Made by a program: the position numbers and the translations under genes | DNA from: Bacillota bacterium | GTDB taxonomy: Bacteria > Bacillota > Clostridia > Oscillospirales > CAG-272 | Direction of reading: 5' to 3' | Length of the DNA stretch: 43,270 nt | NCBI GenBank assembly: GCA_029219205.1 | Contig: JAQXSY010000121.1 | Coordinates: forward strand, 1-43,270 | Notes under the pieces: generated by a model | The model's database searches: none | The model's input: the letters and a program-made list of their open reading frames with translations, nothing else | What the model was told of the DNA's origin: nothing | In this document: one piece after another, positions 17,185 to 25,640 of the stretch | Layout: every line of letters begins with the position of its first letter | How positions within the stretch are numbered: the first letter of the stretch is position 1

Positions 17185-18051
17185 TCAGATTATGCGGACT
17201 TTATATACTGTCTCAAAGCTTTTTCCGGAAGCGAGTTTAATCGCATAAGGTTTGTCCTCAAAGTCTCCGGTTTCGTTAACCATTGCAGGCAGACCATACC
17301 ACGGCTCAAGGCAAATAAACGGAGAATTTTTCTTTGGAGGCGTCCAAAGAACCAAAAGCGGAAATCCGGTAAAGTCAAATTCAACGCCTTTGCCGTTGTC
17401 TTTTCTTACTAGATTAACGCGGCGAGATTTAATGTCCTTTGCAATGAGCGCGTCTCTGTCAAAGTCGGAATATTTAGGGCTGTATACTTTTCCGGTCAGC
17501 TTAATGCCGGCGTCATAGCTTTCATCGAACAGACTTTTTTCATCCGTTAAAAGGAACGGGCAATTTTCGTCTTCTTCGAAAACAAGGTCATAATCTTCAA
17601 GCGAGCCTTCAAGCTGGAATCCCGGATGTCCGCCTATGCAGAATACCATTTCTTTTTCATCGGTGTTTACAACTTTATAGGTCGTGGAGAAGCCGTTGTC
17701 GGATATCTCGTGAATTTCATATAACTCAAAGTTAAAAGGGAAGAACTGAAGTGTCGATTCGTTTTGTTTCAGCATGAAAACGGCTTTTGTGTCCGTTGAT
17801 TCTACAAGCTCAAATTGTGATTTGCGTGCAAAGCCGTGCTTGCCGGTGAAGTGGCGCTCGCTTCCGCCAATTCGAACTGTGTCATTCTTGAGCGCGCTTA
17901 CAAAAGGGAAGAGCAGCGGCGCGTGTCCGGTCCAGTAGGCTGCATCACCGCACCATACGTACTCTTTGCCGTTGTTTTTGTAGGAGATAAGTTCTCCGCC
18001 GAGAGTGTCGGCGATCGCTTCGGAATTCTTTGTTTTGAGTATTATCTGCAT
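17185..18051 (-). CDS. Aldose 1-epimerase family protein (LacX-like)
   Basis: 288 aa: AIADTLGGELISYKNNGKEYVWCGDAAYWTGHAPLLFPFV...GKHGFAR...CIGGHPGFQ...ICLEPWYGLP. Confidence 0.85.
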   Translation of the reverse strand: MQIILKTKNSEAIADTLGGELISYKNNGKEYVWCGDAAYWTGHAPLLFPFVSALKNDTVRIGGSERHFTGKHGFARKSQFELVESTDTKAVFMLKQNESTLQFFPFNFELYEIHEISDNGFSTTYKVVNTDEKEMVFCIGGHPGFQLEGSLEDYDLVFEEDENCPFLLTDEKSLFDESYDAGIKLTGKVYSPKYSDFDRDALIAKDIKSRRVNLVRKDNGKGVEFDFTGFPLLVLWTPPKKNSPFICLEPWYGLPAMVNETGDFEDKPYAIKLASGKSFETVYKVRII

Positions 18052-18077
18052 TTCTTGTTTGACCTCCGAAATTTATT

Positions 18078-20351
18078 TTATTTATTGTCCTTGTTTCTTA
18101 TATCGACGCGACGAATCTTGCCGCTGATCGTTTTGGGAAGGGAGTCAACGAATTCAACTATTCTCGGATATTTATATGGCGCCGTATGCTTCTTCACGTA
18201 TTCCTGAATTTCCTTTTTCAGCTGCTCGCTGCCTTTGTTGCCGGCAGTAAGCACAATGGTGGCTTTTACTACCTGTCCTCTAATCGGATCCGGAGCGCCG
18301 GTGACCGCAACCTCGAGTACGTAGGGAAGCTCCATGATAACGCTTTCGATTTCAAACGGCCCGATGCGGTATCCGGAGGATTTTATAAGGTCGTCGGTCC
18401 TGCCGACATACCAGAAATATCCGTCTTCATCGCGCCATGCGGTATCTCCGGTATGGTAAATGCCGTCATGCCATGCGTTTTCCGTTGCTTCTTTGTCCTT
18501 AAAATATTCCTTGAACAGGCCGCACGGTTTGCCTTTGTCGGTGTGAATAACAATTTCTCCGACCTCGCCGTCTTTTACTCTGTTTCCGTCCGGATCGACG
18601 ATATCTACGTCATACATCGGCGAGGGCTTGCCCATTGAACCGACTTTCGGCGTCATTCCGATCAAATTTGCAACAGTAAGCGTGGTTTCTGTCTGCCCGA
18701 AGCCTTCCATGAGTTTTACTCCGGTTGCCTCGAGAAATCTGTCGTATACCTCGGGATTGAGCGCCTCTCCAGCGACCGTCGCATACTTGATTGAAGAAAG
18801 GTCATATTTTGTCATGTCTTCACGGATGAAAAATCTGAACATTGTCGGAGGCGCGCAGAAGGTGGTGATGTGATATTCAGCAAACAACGGCAGTATGTCA
18901 TGCGCGTCGAATTTATCGAAGTCGTAAACGAACACTGCAGCTTTGCACAGCCACTGACCGTAGATCTTTCCCCACAAAGCTTTACCCCAGCCTGTGTCGG
19001 CGATTGTAAAGTGAATTCCGTCGGGATCGACATTGTGCCAGTACTTTGCCGTTATGAAGTGACCGAGCGGATATGTGTGCGTATGCGCAACAATTTTCGG
19101 ATATCCGGTCGTTCCGGATGAGAAGAACATAACAAGTTCGTCCTCTCCGCATGCCGATTCCGGCGTACGTTTAAATTCGTCGGAAAACGACTCAAACTCG
19201 CCGTCAAAGTAATTCCAGCCGTCTCTCTTTTCGTTTACGGTTATTTTTATTTGCAGCGACGGCGCATTTTTTGCAGCTTCTTCAGCCTGATAAGCAACAT
19301 CTCCGTCAGTAGTGCATATTATTGCTTTGATGTCGCCGGCATTGAATCTGTAATCAAAATCCTTTGCGACAAGAAGGTGAGTTGCGGGAACCGCAACCGC
19401 TCCAAGTTTATGCAATGCAAGCAATACCGGCCAGAACTGCCAGTGACGCTTCAGAACAAGCATAACTCTGTCGCCCTTGCCTATGCCAAGCGAAGAAAAG
19501 TAATTTGCTGCTTTTGACGAAAGACGGGACATATCGTTGAATGTAAAGCGTCTTGCGTTGTGATTTTTGTCAAGATAAAGCATTGCAAGCTTGTCGGGCG
19601 TTTCGGCTGCCATTGTATCGACGATGTCGAAAGCAAAGTTGAATTTGTCACTGTTTTTAAAGTTGATTTCCTTGAGACTGCCGTTTTCTTCGGTTGCTTC
19701 AATGAATTTATTGTATTCTTTTGTGACAAGATGATGCGGAACTTCGGATTCATACTCTCCGGAATAGTCCGAAGCACGTCCGTGCGCGTCGGTTACAACC
19801 GCGATAAATTCGCAGTCGTCTCCTCCGACTGCAATCATACCGTGCGGCTGCGCACTGTTGTAATAGATTGCATCCCCGGGACCGAGTTCATCGGTGTGAC
19901 CCGCAACTTCAACTTTGAGCTTACCTTTGAGTATGTAATCAAACTCTTCTCCGTCGTGCTTTGAAAGCGGAATTGGCTTTGAAAGAGCCGATTCGTCATA
20001 TTTTGCTTTTACGATAAAAGGTTCGGAAAGACGTCCTTTGAACGCGGACGCAAGATGATTATATTTGAAGCCTTTTCTTCTTTCGAGAGGCAAACCTTCG
20101 CCTGCTCGTACGATCGAGTATGCGGAGAGCCGCGCTGTGTCTCCGGCGATCAAATCGGTTATGTCAACATCGAAAACTTTTGCGCAGTTGTGGATAAAGG
20201 TGAATGAAAAATCACGTTCTCCGTTTTCCGACGCAATATATTCGTCGACCGATGTGTTAACTGTTTTTGCCATATCTTCGACTGAAATTCCGAGAATTTG
20301 GCGCAGTTCCTTGATTCTTTCGGCAATTTGCATGATTTGCATGCTTATCAT
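18078..20351 (-). CDS. XRE HTH-cupin-AMP-binding (acyl-CoA synthetase type) fusion protein
   Basis: N-terminal HTH (IKELRQILGISVEDMAKTVNTSVDEYIASENGERDFSFTFIHNCAKVF); cupin (KLKVEVAGHTDELGPGDAIYYNSAQPHGMIAV); adenylation motifs MFFSSGTTGYPKIVAHTH, GFGQTE, YHTGDTAWRDEDGYFWYVGRTDDLIKSSGYRIGPFEIE, PKTISGKIRR. Confidence 0.9.
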   Translation of the reverse strand: MISMQIMQIAERIKELRQILGISVEDMAKTVNTSVDEYIASENGERDFSFTFIHNCAKVFDVDITDLIAGDTARLSAYSIVRAGEGLPLERRKGFKYNHLASAFKGRLSEPFIVKAKYDESALSKPIPLSKHDGEEFDYILKGKLKVEVAGHTDELGPGDAIYYNSAQPHGMIAVGGDDCEFIAVVTDAHGRASDYSGEYESEVPHHLVTKEYNKFIEATEENGSLKEINFKNSDKFNFAFDIVDTMAAETPDKLAMLYLDKNHNARRFTFNDMSRLSSKAANYFSSLGIGKGDRVMLVLKRHWQFWPVLLALHKLGAVAVPATHLLVAKDFDYRFNAGDIKAIICTTDGDVAYQAEEAAKNAPSLQIKITVNEKRDGWNYFDGEFESFSDEFKRTPESACGEDELVMFFSSGTTGYPKIVAHTHTYPLGHFITAKYWHNVDPDGIHFTIADTGWGKALWGKIYGQWLCKAAVFVYDFDKFDAHDILPLFAEYHITTFCAPPTMFRFFIREDMTKYDLSSIKYATVAGEALNPEVYDRFLEATGVKLMEGFGQTETTLTVANLIGMTPKVGSMGKPSPMYDVDIVDPDGNRVKDGEVGEIVIHTDKGKPCGLFKEYFKDKEATENAWHDGIYHTGDTAWRDEDGYFWYVGRTDDLIKSSGYRIGPFEIESVIMELPYVLEVAVTGAPDPIRGQVVKATIVLTAGNKGSEQLKKEIQEYVKKHTAPYKYPRIVEFVDSLPKTISGKIRRVDIRNKDNK

Positions 20352-20368
20352 TTTTTGTCATTCCTTTC

Positions 20369-20661
20369 AAAAAAAATACTCCGTACCGCGTAAAAACACG
20401 GGACGGAGGAAAACCTTCGTGTTACCACCCGAATTGACGAAAAATCGCCCACTCAACAGGGTCAAACAACCCATAAGCCTTAACGCGGCCATACGTGAAC
20501 GCTTAAAAAGTCGGCGCACCCTGATGGACACAAAAATCTGCATCCTGCGAAGTGATTTGTCGGAACCTATAACAACGCCTTTTCACCATTCTGGCGCTCT
20601 CTGTGTGCTTTCAGCATCGACCGTCTCCGCATACAGTTTGTTTCGGAATATATATTCTCTT
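20369..20661 (-). ncRNA. T-box leader (tRNA-sensing riboswitch) upstream of the XRE-cupin-AMP ligase gene
   Basis: Minus strand: Stem I-like region with AGAGAG and distal loop CGCC-agaatggtgaaaa-GGCG; T-box sequence AATTCGGGTGGTAACACG (20418-20435); CTCCGTCCCGTG...CGCGGTACGGAG terminator (20379-20408); U-tract 20369-20378. Confidence 0.88.
20379..20408 (-). terminator. T-box-associated intrinsic terminator
   Basis: CTCCGTcCCGTG-ttttta-CGCGGtACGGAG followed by TATTTTTTTT on the minus strand. Confidence 0.85.
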
Positions 20662-20667
20662 GCTTAT

Positions 20668-20696
20668 ATTATATAATTAACTGTCTCACATGTCAA
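20668..20696 (-). promoter_or_regulatory. Perfect-consensus sigma-A promoter for the T-box transcript
   Basis: Minus strand TTGACA, 17-nt spacer, TATAAT. Confidence 0.9.
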
Positions 20697-20703
20697 GAGT
20701 TTC

Positions 20704-21198
20704 TTACGAATTTTTTTTGCTTCTGAATACTAAAAGCTTACTCAGAACATAGTTTAGAATTATTACGATGACGGAGACGGCAAGTTTTGAAATGTTTTTA
20801 TTAATATGCGCAAGGTCGACCGTGATGTAAAGCAGAATCTGCTGTACACAAAGAGAAACAATACGCCCTCCCGCAAACATTACAAGCTCTTTTAGAACAA
20901 TTTTGGGAGCAAACGAGCGGCTCTCGAAGACCCAAAGCTTATTTGTTACGAATGCAAACAGCACTGCGGCGATCCATGCCAGAGTGTTTGCTATCAGATA
21001 GTGTACGTGAAAAAAATTTGCAAGCGGAAAATATACCGCAAAGTCAACCAGAGTTGTCAGGACTCCGAAAATGAGATACATTATTATTTCCTTGTATTTG
21101 AAATAGAGGCTGACCGGCAGCTTAAGCAGCTTGTACTTCTTAAACGAATCTACCCATTTGTCAAACGCGGTTGTTTTGTTGTTTTCTTTTTCGTTCAT
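20704..21198 (-). CDS. GtrA family membrane protein
   Basis: IMYLIFGVLTTLVDFAVYFPLANFFHVHYLIANTLAWIAAVLFAFVTNKLWVFES, typical of GtrA. Confidence 0.88.
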   Translation of the reverse strand: MNEKENNKTTAFDKWVDSFKKYKLLKLPVSLYFKYKEIIMYLIFGVLTTLVDFAVYFPLANFFHVHYLIANTLAWIAAVLFAFVTNKLWVFESRSFAPKIVLKELVMFAGGRIVSLCVQQILLYITVDLAHINKNISKLAVSVIVIILNYVLSKLLVFRSKKNS

Positions 21199-21773
21199 TT
21201 TAATAATTCCTTGTATTCATCGAAAGAATAGAGCAGATTTATTGCTTCGAGAAGCGCGTTTGACGACAAATTTGACGGTAGTCCTGCCTTTTTCAGAAAT
21301 TCAGCCCGCCTTTTTGCACTTCCGTCCGTACCGAGCAGACCGTCGGCGTAAAGATCTGATTTTTTCAGTTTTTGCTTTTCAGGACAGCTGCCTTCGGCTG
21401 CAAAAGGAGCGAAAACATTTCTTAAAACCTCTGCGCTGATTCCCTCAACTCCGAGCAGACCTTCCTTTGACTCGGCTTTCTTGCGCTTCTCTTTCCCTTT
21501 GATCTCTGGTATGTAAATATGCGTAAGCTTGTTTTTCGGAAGGATTGAATTAAAATAGTTTCGTATCAGAAGTCCGGCGCTGTCGCTGTCGGTCAGAACG
21601 AATATGCCGTTTTTTTCAGCAAGACGGCGAATAAGCAGTTTTTTCTCATTTTCTCTGAAAATGCCAAAACCGTTTGTTGTTATAATTTCAGCGTTTATTA
21701 TCGAGGACAGTTTGTTTTTGTCGTATCTGCCCTCAACAATGACCGGGCGGTCAAGATTAATTTTGTTTTCCAT
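21195..21773 (-). CDS. TOPRIM-domain protein related to ribonuclease M5 (DUF4093-like)
   Basis: Start re-assigned to MENKINLDRPVIVEG (ATG at 21773). TOPRIM motifs VIVEGRYDKNKL and VLTDSDSAG; later LLGVEGISAEVLRNVF. Confidence 0.75.
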   Translation of the reverse strand: MENKINLDRPVIVEGRYDKNKLSSIINAEIITTNGFGIFRENEKKLLIRRLAEKNGIFVLTDSDSAGLLIRNYFNSILPKNKLTHIYIPEIKGKEKRKKAESKEGLLGVEGISAEVLRNVFAPFAAEGSCPEKQKLKKSDLYADGLLGTDGSAKRRAEFLKKAGLPSNLSSNALLEAINLLYSFDEYKELLK

Positions 21774-22260
21774 TTTTATTAACTTTTGTGAGAATGATTG
21801 CCAAAGCCGTATTGACCGACGCAATAATCAGCGACGGAGCAAGCGAGAAGAACGCTTTTCCTGCAACAGTTGCAGGGTCGATCAGTTCGACAACCGGAAT
21901 ATACGACCACGCCGGCAGGGCAAGCACGAGAAGTGCGGCCGATCCGCTTGAAGTTGACGGATCAATTAAGAAAAAAATACCGTACGCGGCAAAACAGAGC
22001 CACCAAAGCACGGCTGAAAAGCAGTTTACAAAGCGGCATTTCAGGCTGTAACCCAAAAAAGTTGCCGATACCCACGCGACAAGTGAAAGAATTGCAAAAA
22101 AGACAGCGGAAGTTGTTTGCGTGCTGAGATCGGAAAGATTCAGACCTATATGGTACAGCGCCGCAAGAAGAGTTATTACAAGCGCCGAGCTCAAAATCAG
22201 CGCCGGAGCAAGGCGGCGGTATATAAACGCTTGTTTCTTTTCGGATATTTTCATAAACAA
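21757..22260 (-). CDS. Hypothetical multi-pass membrane protein
   Basis: 167-aa hydrophobic ORF with about 5 predicted TM segments, in a tightly packed operon. Confidence 0.65.
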   Translation of the reverse strand: MFMKISEKKQAFIYRRLAPALILSSALVITLLAALYHIGLNLSDLSTQTTSAVFFAILSLVAWVSATFLGYSLKCRFVNCFSAVLWWLCFAAYGIFFLIDPSTSSGSAALLVLALPAWSYIPVVELIDPATVAGKAFFSLAPSLIIASVNTALAIILTKVNKNGKQN

Positions 22261-22266
22261 TACCTT

Positions 22267-23298
22267 TCACATACTCTCCGCCATAAGCTTGTCAATTATC
22301 TCATAACTGTCGGAAAACGAATTTTTTATTTTAAAATCTGCGTCATGGCACCGCAAAGCGAAAAACCTCAGCTCATCTGCGGTTCTGTTCGCAACGCGCT
22401 TTAAATAAAGACCGACGCGGTATTCGTGAATTTTCAGCTTTGAAGCAATTTCATTTTTTGAAAGGCCGAGGTCAGAGAGCGTTTTTATAAGATACATGTC
22501 GCATGCCGTGCTGCAAATGCCGCCGAGAATAATTTCAGGCTTTTCGCGGCGCGATTTCATGTCCGACAAAACGGCGAATGCTTTTTTTGAATCTCCCGAT
22601 ATGATTGCGTCGGTCATCGCAAATGCGTCAAACTCATCGTTTTGCGCACATACGACGGCAATGTCATCCTGCGTCAGACGTCTAAGCCCGTCTCCGTCAG
22701 GTCCTCTCGAATTTACATATGCGGACAGCTTTGATATTTCCGAAGATAGCGCAAACATATCGGTGCCGCAGCGCGCTATAAGCGATTCGGCGGAGTCGGC
22801 TGATGCAAATACGTTTTCCGCCGAAAAATGCTGCTGTATCCACTTAATGAGTTTTGCCTGAGTTTCCCGTGCGAACAGAACCGGAACGGCGGATGAGGCA
22901 AACTTTTTAAAAAGTTTTGTCGGCTGTTTTTCAGTCCCCGGGTCAAATTCGTCGGGCTCCGTGTACAGAACAAGCGTCGTTTCGTATTTTTCGGCGTTCT
23001 TCATTAAGGCGCAAAGGTCGTCAATTTCTCCTTCGCTCATCGCATCAAAAGAAAGCCCTTCAATTTCAACGAGTTTTCCGCTTTCGGAAAAAACAGGACA
23101 TTGAACGGCGTCCCAAGCCTTTTCGGCCGAGTACGAATCCTGATTGAATCGAAAATGATTAAAAGCATTTTCGCCGGACGCGATTTTGTTTCGTATGGCG
23201 GCGAGCGTATGACGTTTCAGATATGCTTCGGGTCCGTAGAAAAAGAAAGAACCGTACGCTCCCTTTTTTAAAACGCTTCTGAACTCCGAGTATGTCAC
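22267..23298 (-). CDS. holA: DNA polymerase III subunit delta
   Basis: FFYGPEAYLKRHTLAAIRNKI; architecture and length (343 aa) typical of HolA. Confidence 0.85.
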   Translation of the reverse strand: MTYSEFRSVLKKGAYGSFFFYGPEAYLKRHTLAAIRNKIASGENAFNHFRFNQDSYSAEKAWDAVQCPVFSESGKLVEIEGLSFDAMSEGEIDDLCALMKNAEKYETTLVLYTEPDEFDPGTEKQPTKLFKKFASSAVPVLFARETQAKLIKWIQQHFSAENVFASADSAESLIARCGTDMFALSSEISKLSAYVNSRGPDGDGLRRLTQDDIAVVCAQNDEFDAFAMTDAIISGDSKKAFAVLSDMKSRREKPEIILGGICSTACDMYLIKTLSDLGLSKNEIASKLKIHEYRVGLYLKRVANRTADELRFFALRCHDADFKIKNSFSDSYEIIDKLMAESM

Positions 23299-23834
23299 AG
23301 AGAAGGTCTGACCTCCATGCTGAACAGATTTCGTTCGGTTTTTATACCGCGCATTTCAACTATATAATCAAGGAAAAGCTGACCGCCGGACTCGGTAAGA
23401 CGGTTGTCGACCGATTTTGTGCTTATCGCCATTTGAATCGGCATGACTCCGGTGTCATAGGAAATTATCTGACGCGAAGCTTTTGAATCGAACCGGCACG
23501 CGGAGGACATACTCCCGGTTCTTACCATTGTGACGACATGAGGCCGGCTCTTTTCAAAAGACAGCGTTGTGTTTACATTGTCAAAGCCCATATCCTTGCG
23601 TTCGCTGTATGTGACGCTTATACTGTCTTCACAATCATCAAGCGAACCTTCCGTCATGTATTCGATTATGTCGTCGACTTTTGAGGCAAGCTCTGCAACG
23701 GGTATGTTCTCTCCGCTCTCTTCGTCAACAACAAAATCGTTTTCGCCGGCGTTGTTCACCATGTCGGCAAGCACAAGATCGGATATCTTTGATTTGATAT
23801 ATACCTTTACGTTAATGTGGTTTTCGTTATTCAT
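23295..23834 (-). CDS. DUF1934 domain-containing protein
   Basis: 179 aa, calycin-like (DDCEDSISVTYSERKDMGFDNVNTTLSFEKSRPHVVTMVRTGSMSS...); 4-nt overlap with holA. Confidence 0.65.
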   Translation of the reverse strand: MNNENHINVKVYIKSKISDLVLADMVNNAGENDFVVDEESGENIPVAELASKVDDIIEYMTEGSLDDCEDSISVTYSERKDMGFDNVNTTLSFEKSRPHVVTMVRTGSMSSACRFDSKASRQIISYDTGVMPIQMAISTKSVDNRLTESGGQLFLDYIVEMRGIKTERNLFSMEVRPSL

Positions 23835-23839
23835 AGTAA

Positions 23840-24577
23840 TTATTTAAGCTTTTTTGATTTGTGAATCTTTTTTATTCTTGAAACGTCGCGCAGCATTTTC
23901 AGAGCGTCCTTTATCGGGTTGACTTTTGACTCGGACTCACGGTGATTGATTATTTTGACGGCCTTTTCGCCGACTTTGTATTTATAAATATCGGCCAATA
24001 TCAATGCTTCAAGGTCGAACGCAAAGCCGTCTACGGTGCATTCCCGGAAAATTTTGTGCGCCGCGTCCTTTTTAAAGCATTTTATGCCGCACTGAGAGTC
24101 GGTATACCTGAATCCTGCCGCAATGGAAATGACCTTGATATAGGTTTTTGACATGATACGGCGAAGAGCCGTATATCCCTCATATCCGTCGGCGCTTATA
24201 TTTCTCGAACCGATCATGATGTCGTATTCGGAACCTGCGAGAGCTTCATACATATCGGCGATTACATCGCAGCCGTATGCCAGGTCGCAGTCGGTATAGA
24301 GAATATAATCTCCTTCTGCGGCAAGCACAGCCGTTCTGACAGCCGATCCTTTGCCGCGGTTGTCTTTGTATCCGACAAGACGAACACGACCGTCTGTTTT
24401 GGAAAAGTCAGAAATGACCGACGCGCAGCTGTCCTTTGAGCCATCGTTTGAGAAGATAATTTCCCAACCCTCTGCCCCAAAACGTTTTGTCATAAAATCA
24501 GTCAGTGTGCGCGCAGTGTCTGATGCAATCTTTTCTTCATTATACATCGGTATGCAGACCGAAAGCTTAATATCCAT
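23840..24577 (-). CDS. Glycosyltransferase family 2 (dolichyl-phosphate sugar synthase-like)
   Basis: LSVCIPMYNEEKIASDTARTL...IIFSNDGSKDS...YILYTDCDLAYG...GSRNIS...DSQCGIKCF. Confidence 0.9.
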   Translation of the reverse strand: MDIKLSVCIPMYNEEKIASDTARTLTDFMTKRFGAEGWEIIFSNDGSKDSCASVISDFSKTDGRVRLVGYKDNRGKGSAVRTAVLAAEGDYILYTDCDLAYGCDVIADMYEALAGSEYDIMIGSRNISADGYEGYTALRRIMSKTYIKVISIAAGFRYTDSQCGIKCFKKDAAHKIFRECTVDGFAFDLEALILADIYKYKVGEKAVKIINHRESESKVNPIKDALKMLRDVSRIKKIHKSKKLK

Positions 24578-24603
24578 TGCTGTTTAACCAATACCGTTCT
24601 TTC

Positions 24604-25602
24604 TTATTTTTCAACGTTCACAAGTACGGCCTGAACAGTGAGTCTGCTGCCTGCGGCGCCGACGTTTGTACAGGTTGAAAGGGTCAAAATTCGGGACGCG
24701 CTTGTAAATTCAATTCCTTCGCGCTTATGGATAGAATTACTCTGCATTTCATTTGCAAACTTGACAAACTCGTCTGCGGACTTAAATGCGGTCTGAATAT
24801 AGTGATAGTTTTTGTTTGTTTCATAAAACGCAAACACTTCATAGGTATACAGTCCGTCAAGCGTGCATATTTCGATATACGGATAATTGTCAAAGAAGCT
24901 TTTTTCAAAATAGAAGTCAAGGTCGTTGAACATGGCGCGCGTTGAATACATTTTATGACCGTAAATTACAGTGTTGTAATTTTTGGCAATGCTTGCGCTG
25001 CATCTGTAATCCAAGAAAATCGATCCGCTTGGCGCTTCGGTACCGTCTATGTGCCGGTTTAGGTAATATAAGTTGTCGTCGGATTGCATTATTGGGTAAT
25101 CAACAACGGTTCCGTTAATGGTGATCCAACCGCGCAGATCCGGATATTTTTCGCGCAGCTTTGACAGCTTGCTCTTCATTCTTGCAAAACGCTCGCTGCC
25201 TTGGGCTTCGGATACGTATTTTGTATAATCATCCGGAGACATGCTTTGAGAAGTCGAATAGTCCGGCGTCGGAGAAGTTTTCGGGGAAGTCTTCAGATGC
25301 GTAAAGGTGTCTTCTAAACTGTTAAATTCGTTTGCCAACTCCTTATAGCTGTCGTTTGATTTTTTTCCGTTTACCTGAATGTATACGACATATGAAAGAC
25401 AGCCGATCATTATGCAGAAGCAGACTGCGGTCAAAACATTTTTAAGGATATAAGCGGCGAAATCGCTTCCGGAACGCTTGGTTTTAGGTTTTGGGGGCAC
25501 GATGTCGTCCGGTTTCAGTGAATCGAGCGATTCAAGAAACCGGATTTCATCATTTTCGTTTTGTTTTTCCTCGGGCGTGCCGAGATTGTTATTGTTATCC
25601 AT
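24604..25602 (-). CDS. Class B sortase
   Basis: DLRGWITINGTVVDYPIMQSDDNLYYLNRHIDG, catalytic YGHKM, LSTCTN, SRLTVQAVLV; one N-terminal TM. Confidence 0.88.
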   Translation of the reverse strand: MDNNNNLGTPEEKQNENDEIRFLESLDSLKPDDIVPPKPKTKRSGSDFAAYILKNVLTAVCFCIMIGCLSYVVYIQVNGKKSNDSYKELANEFNSLEDTFTHLKTSPKTSPTPDYSTSQSMSPDDYTKYVSEAQGSERFARMKSKLSKLREKYPDLRGWITINGTVVDYPIMQSDDNLYYLNRHIDGTEAPSGSIFLDYRCSASIAKNYNTVIYGHKMYSTRAMFNDLDFYFEKSFFDNYPYIEICTLDGLYTYEVFAFYETNKNYHYIQTAFKSADEFVKFANEMQSNSIHKREGIEFTSASRILTLSTCTNVGAAGSRLTVQAVLVNVEK

Positions 25603-25640
25603 AATCCTCACGTCTCCGCACGCAGCGGAGTATTCATTAA

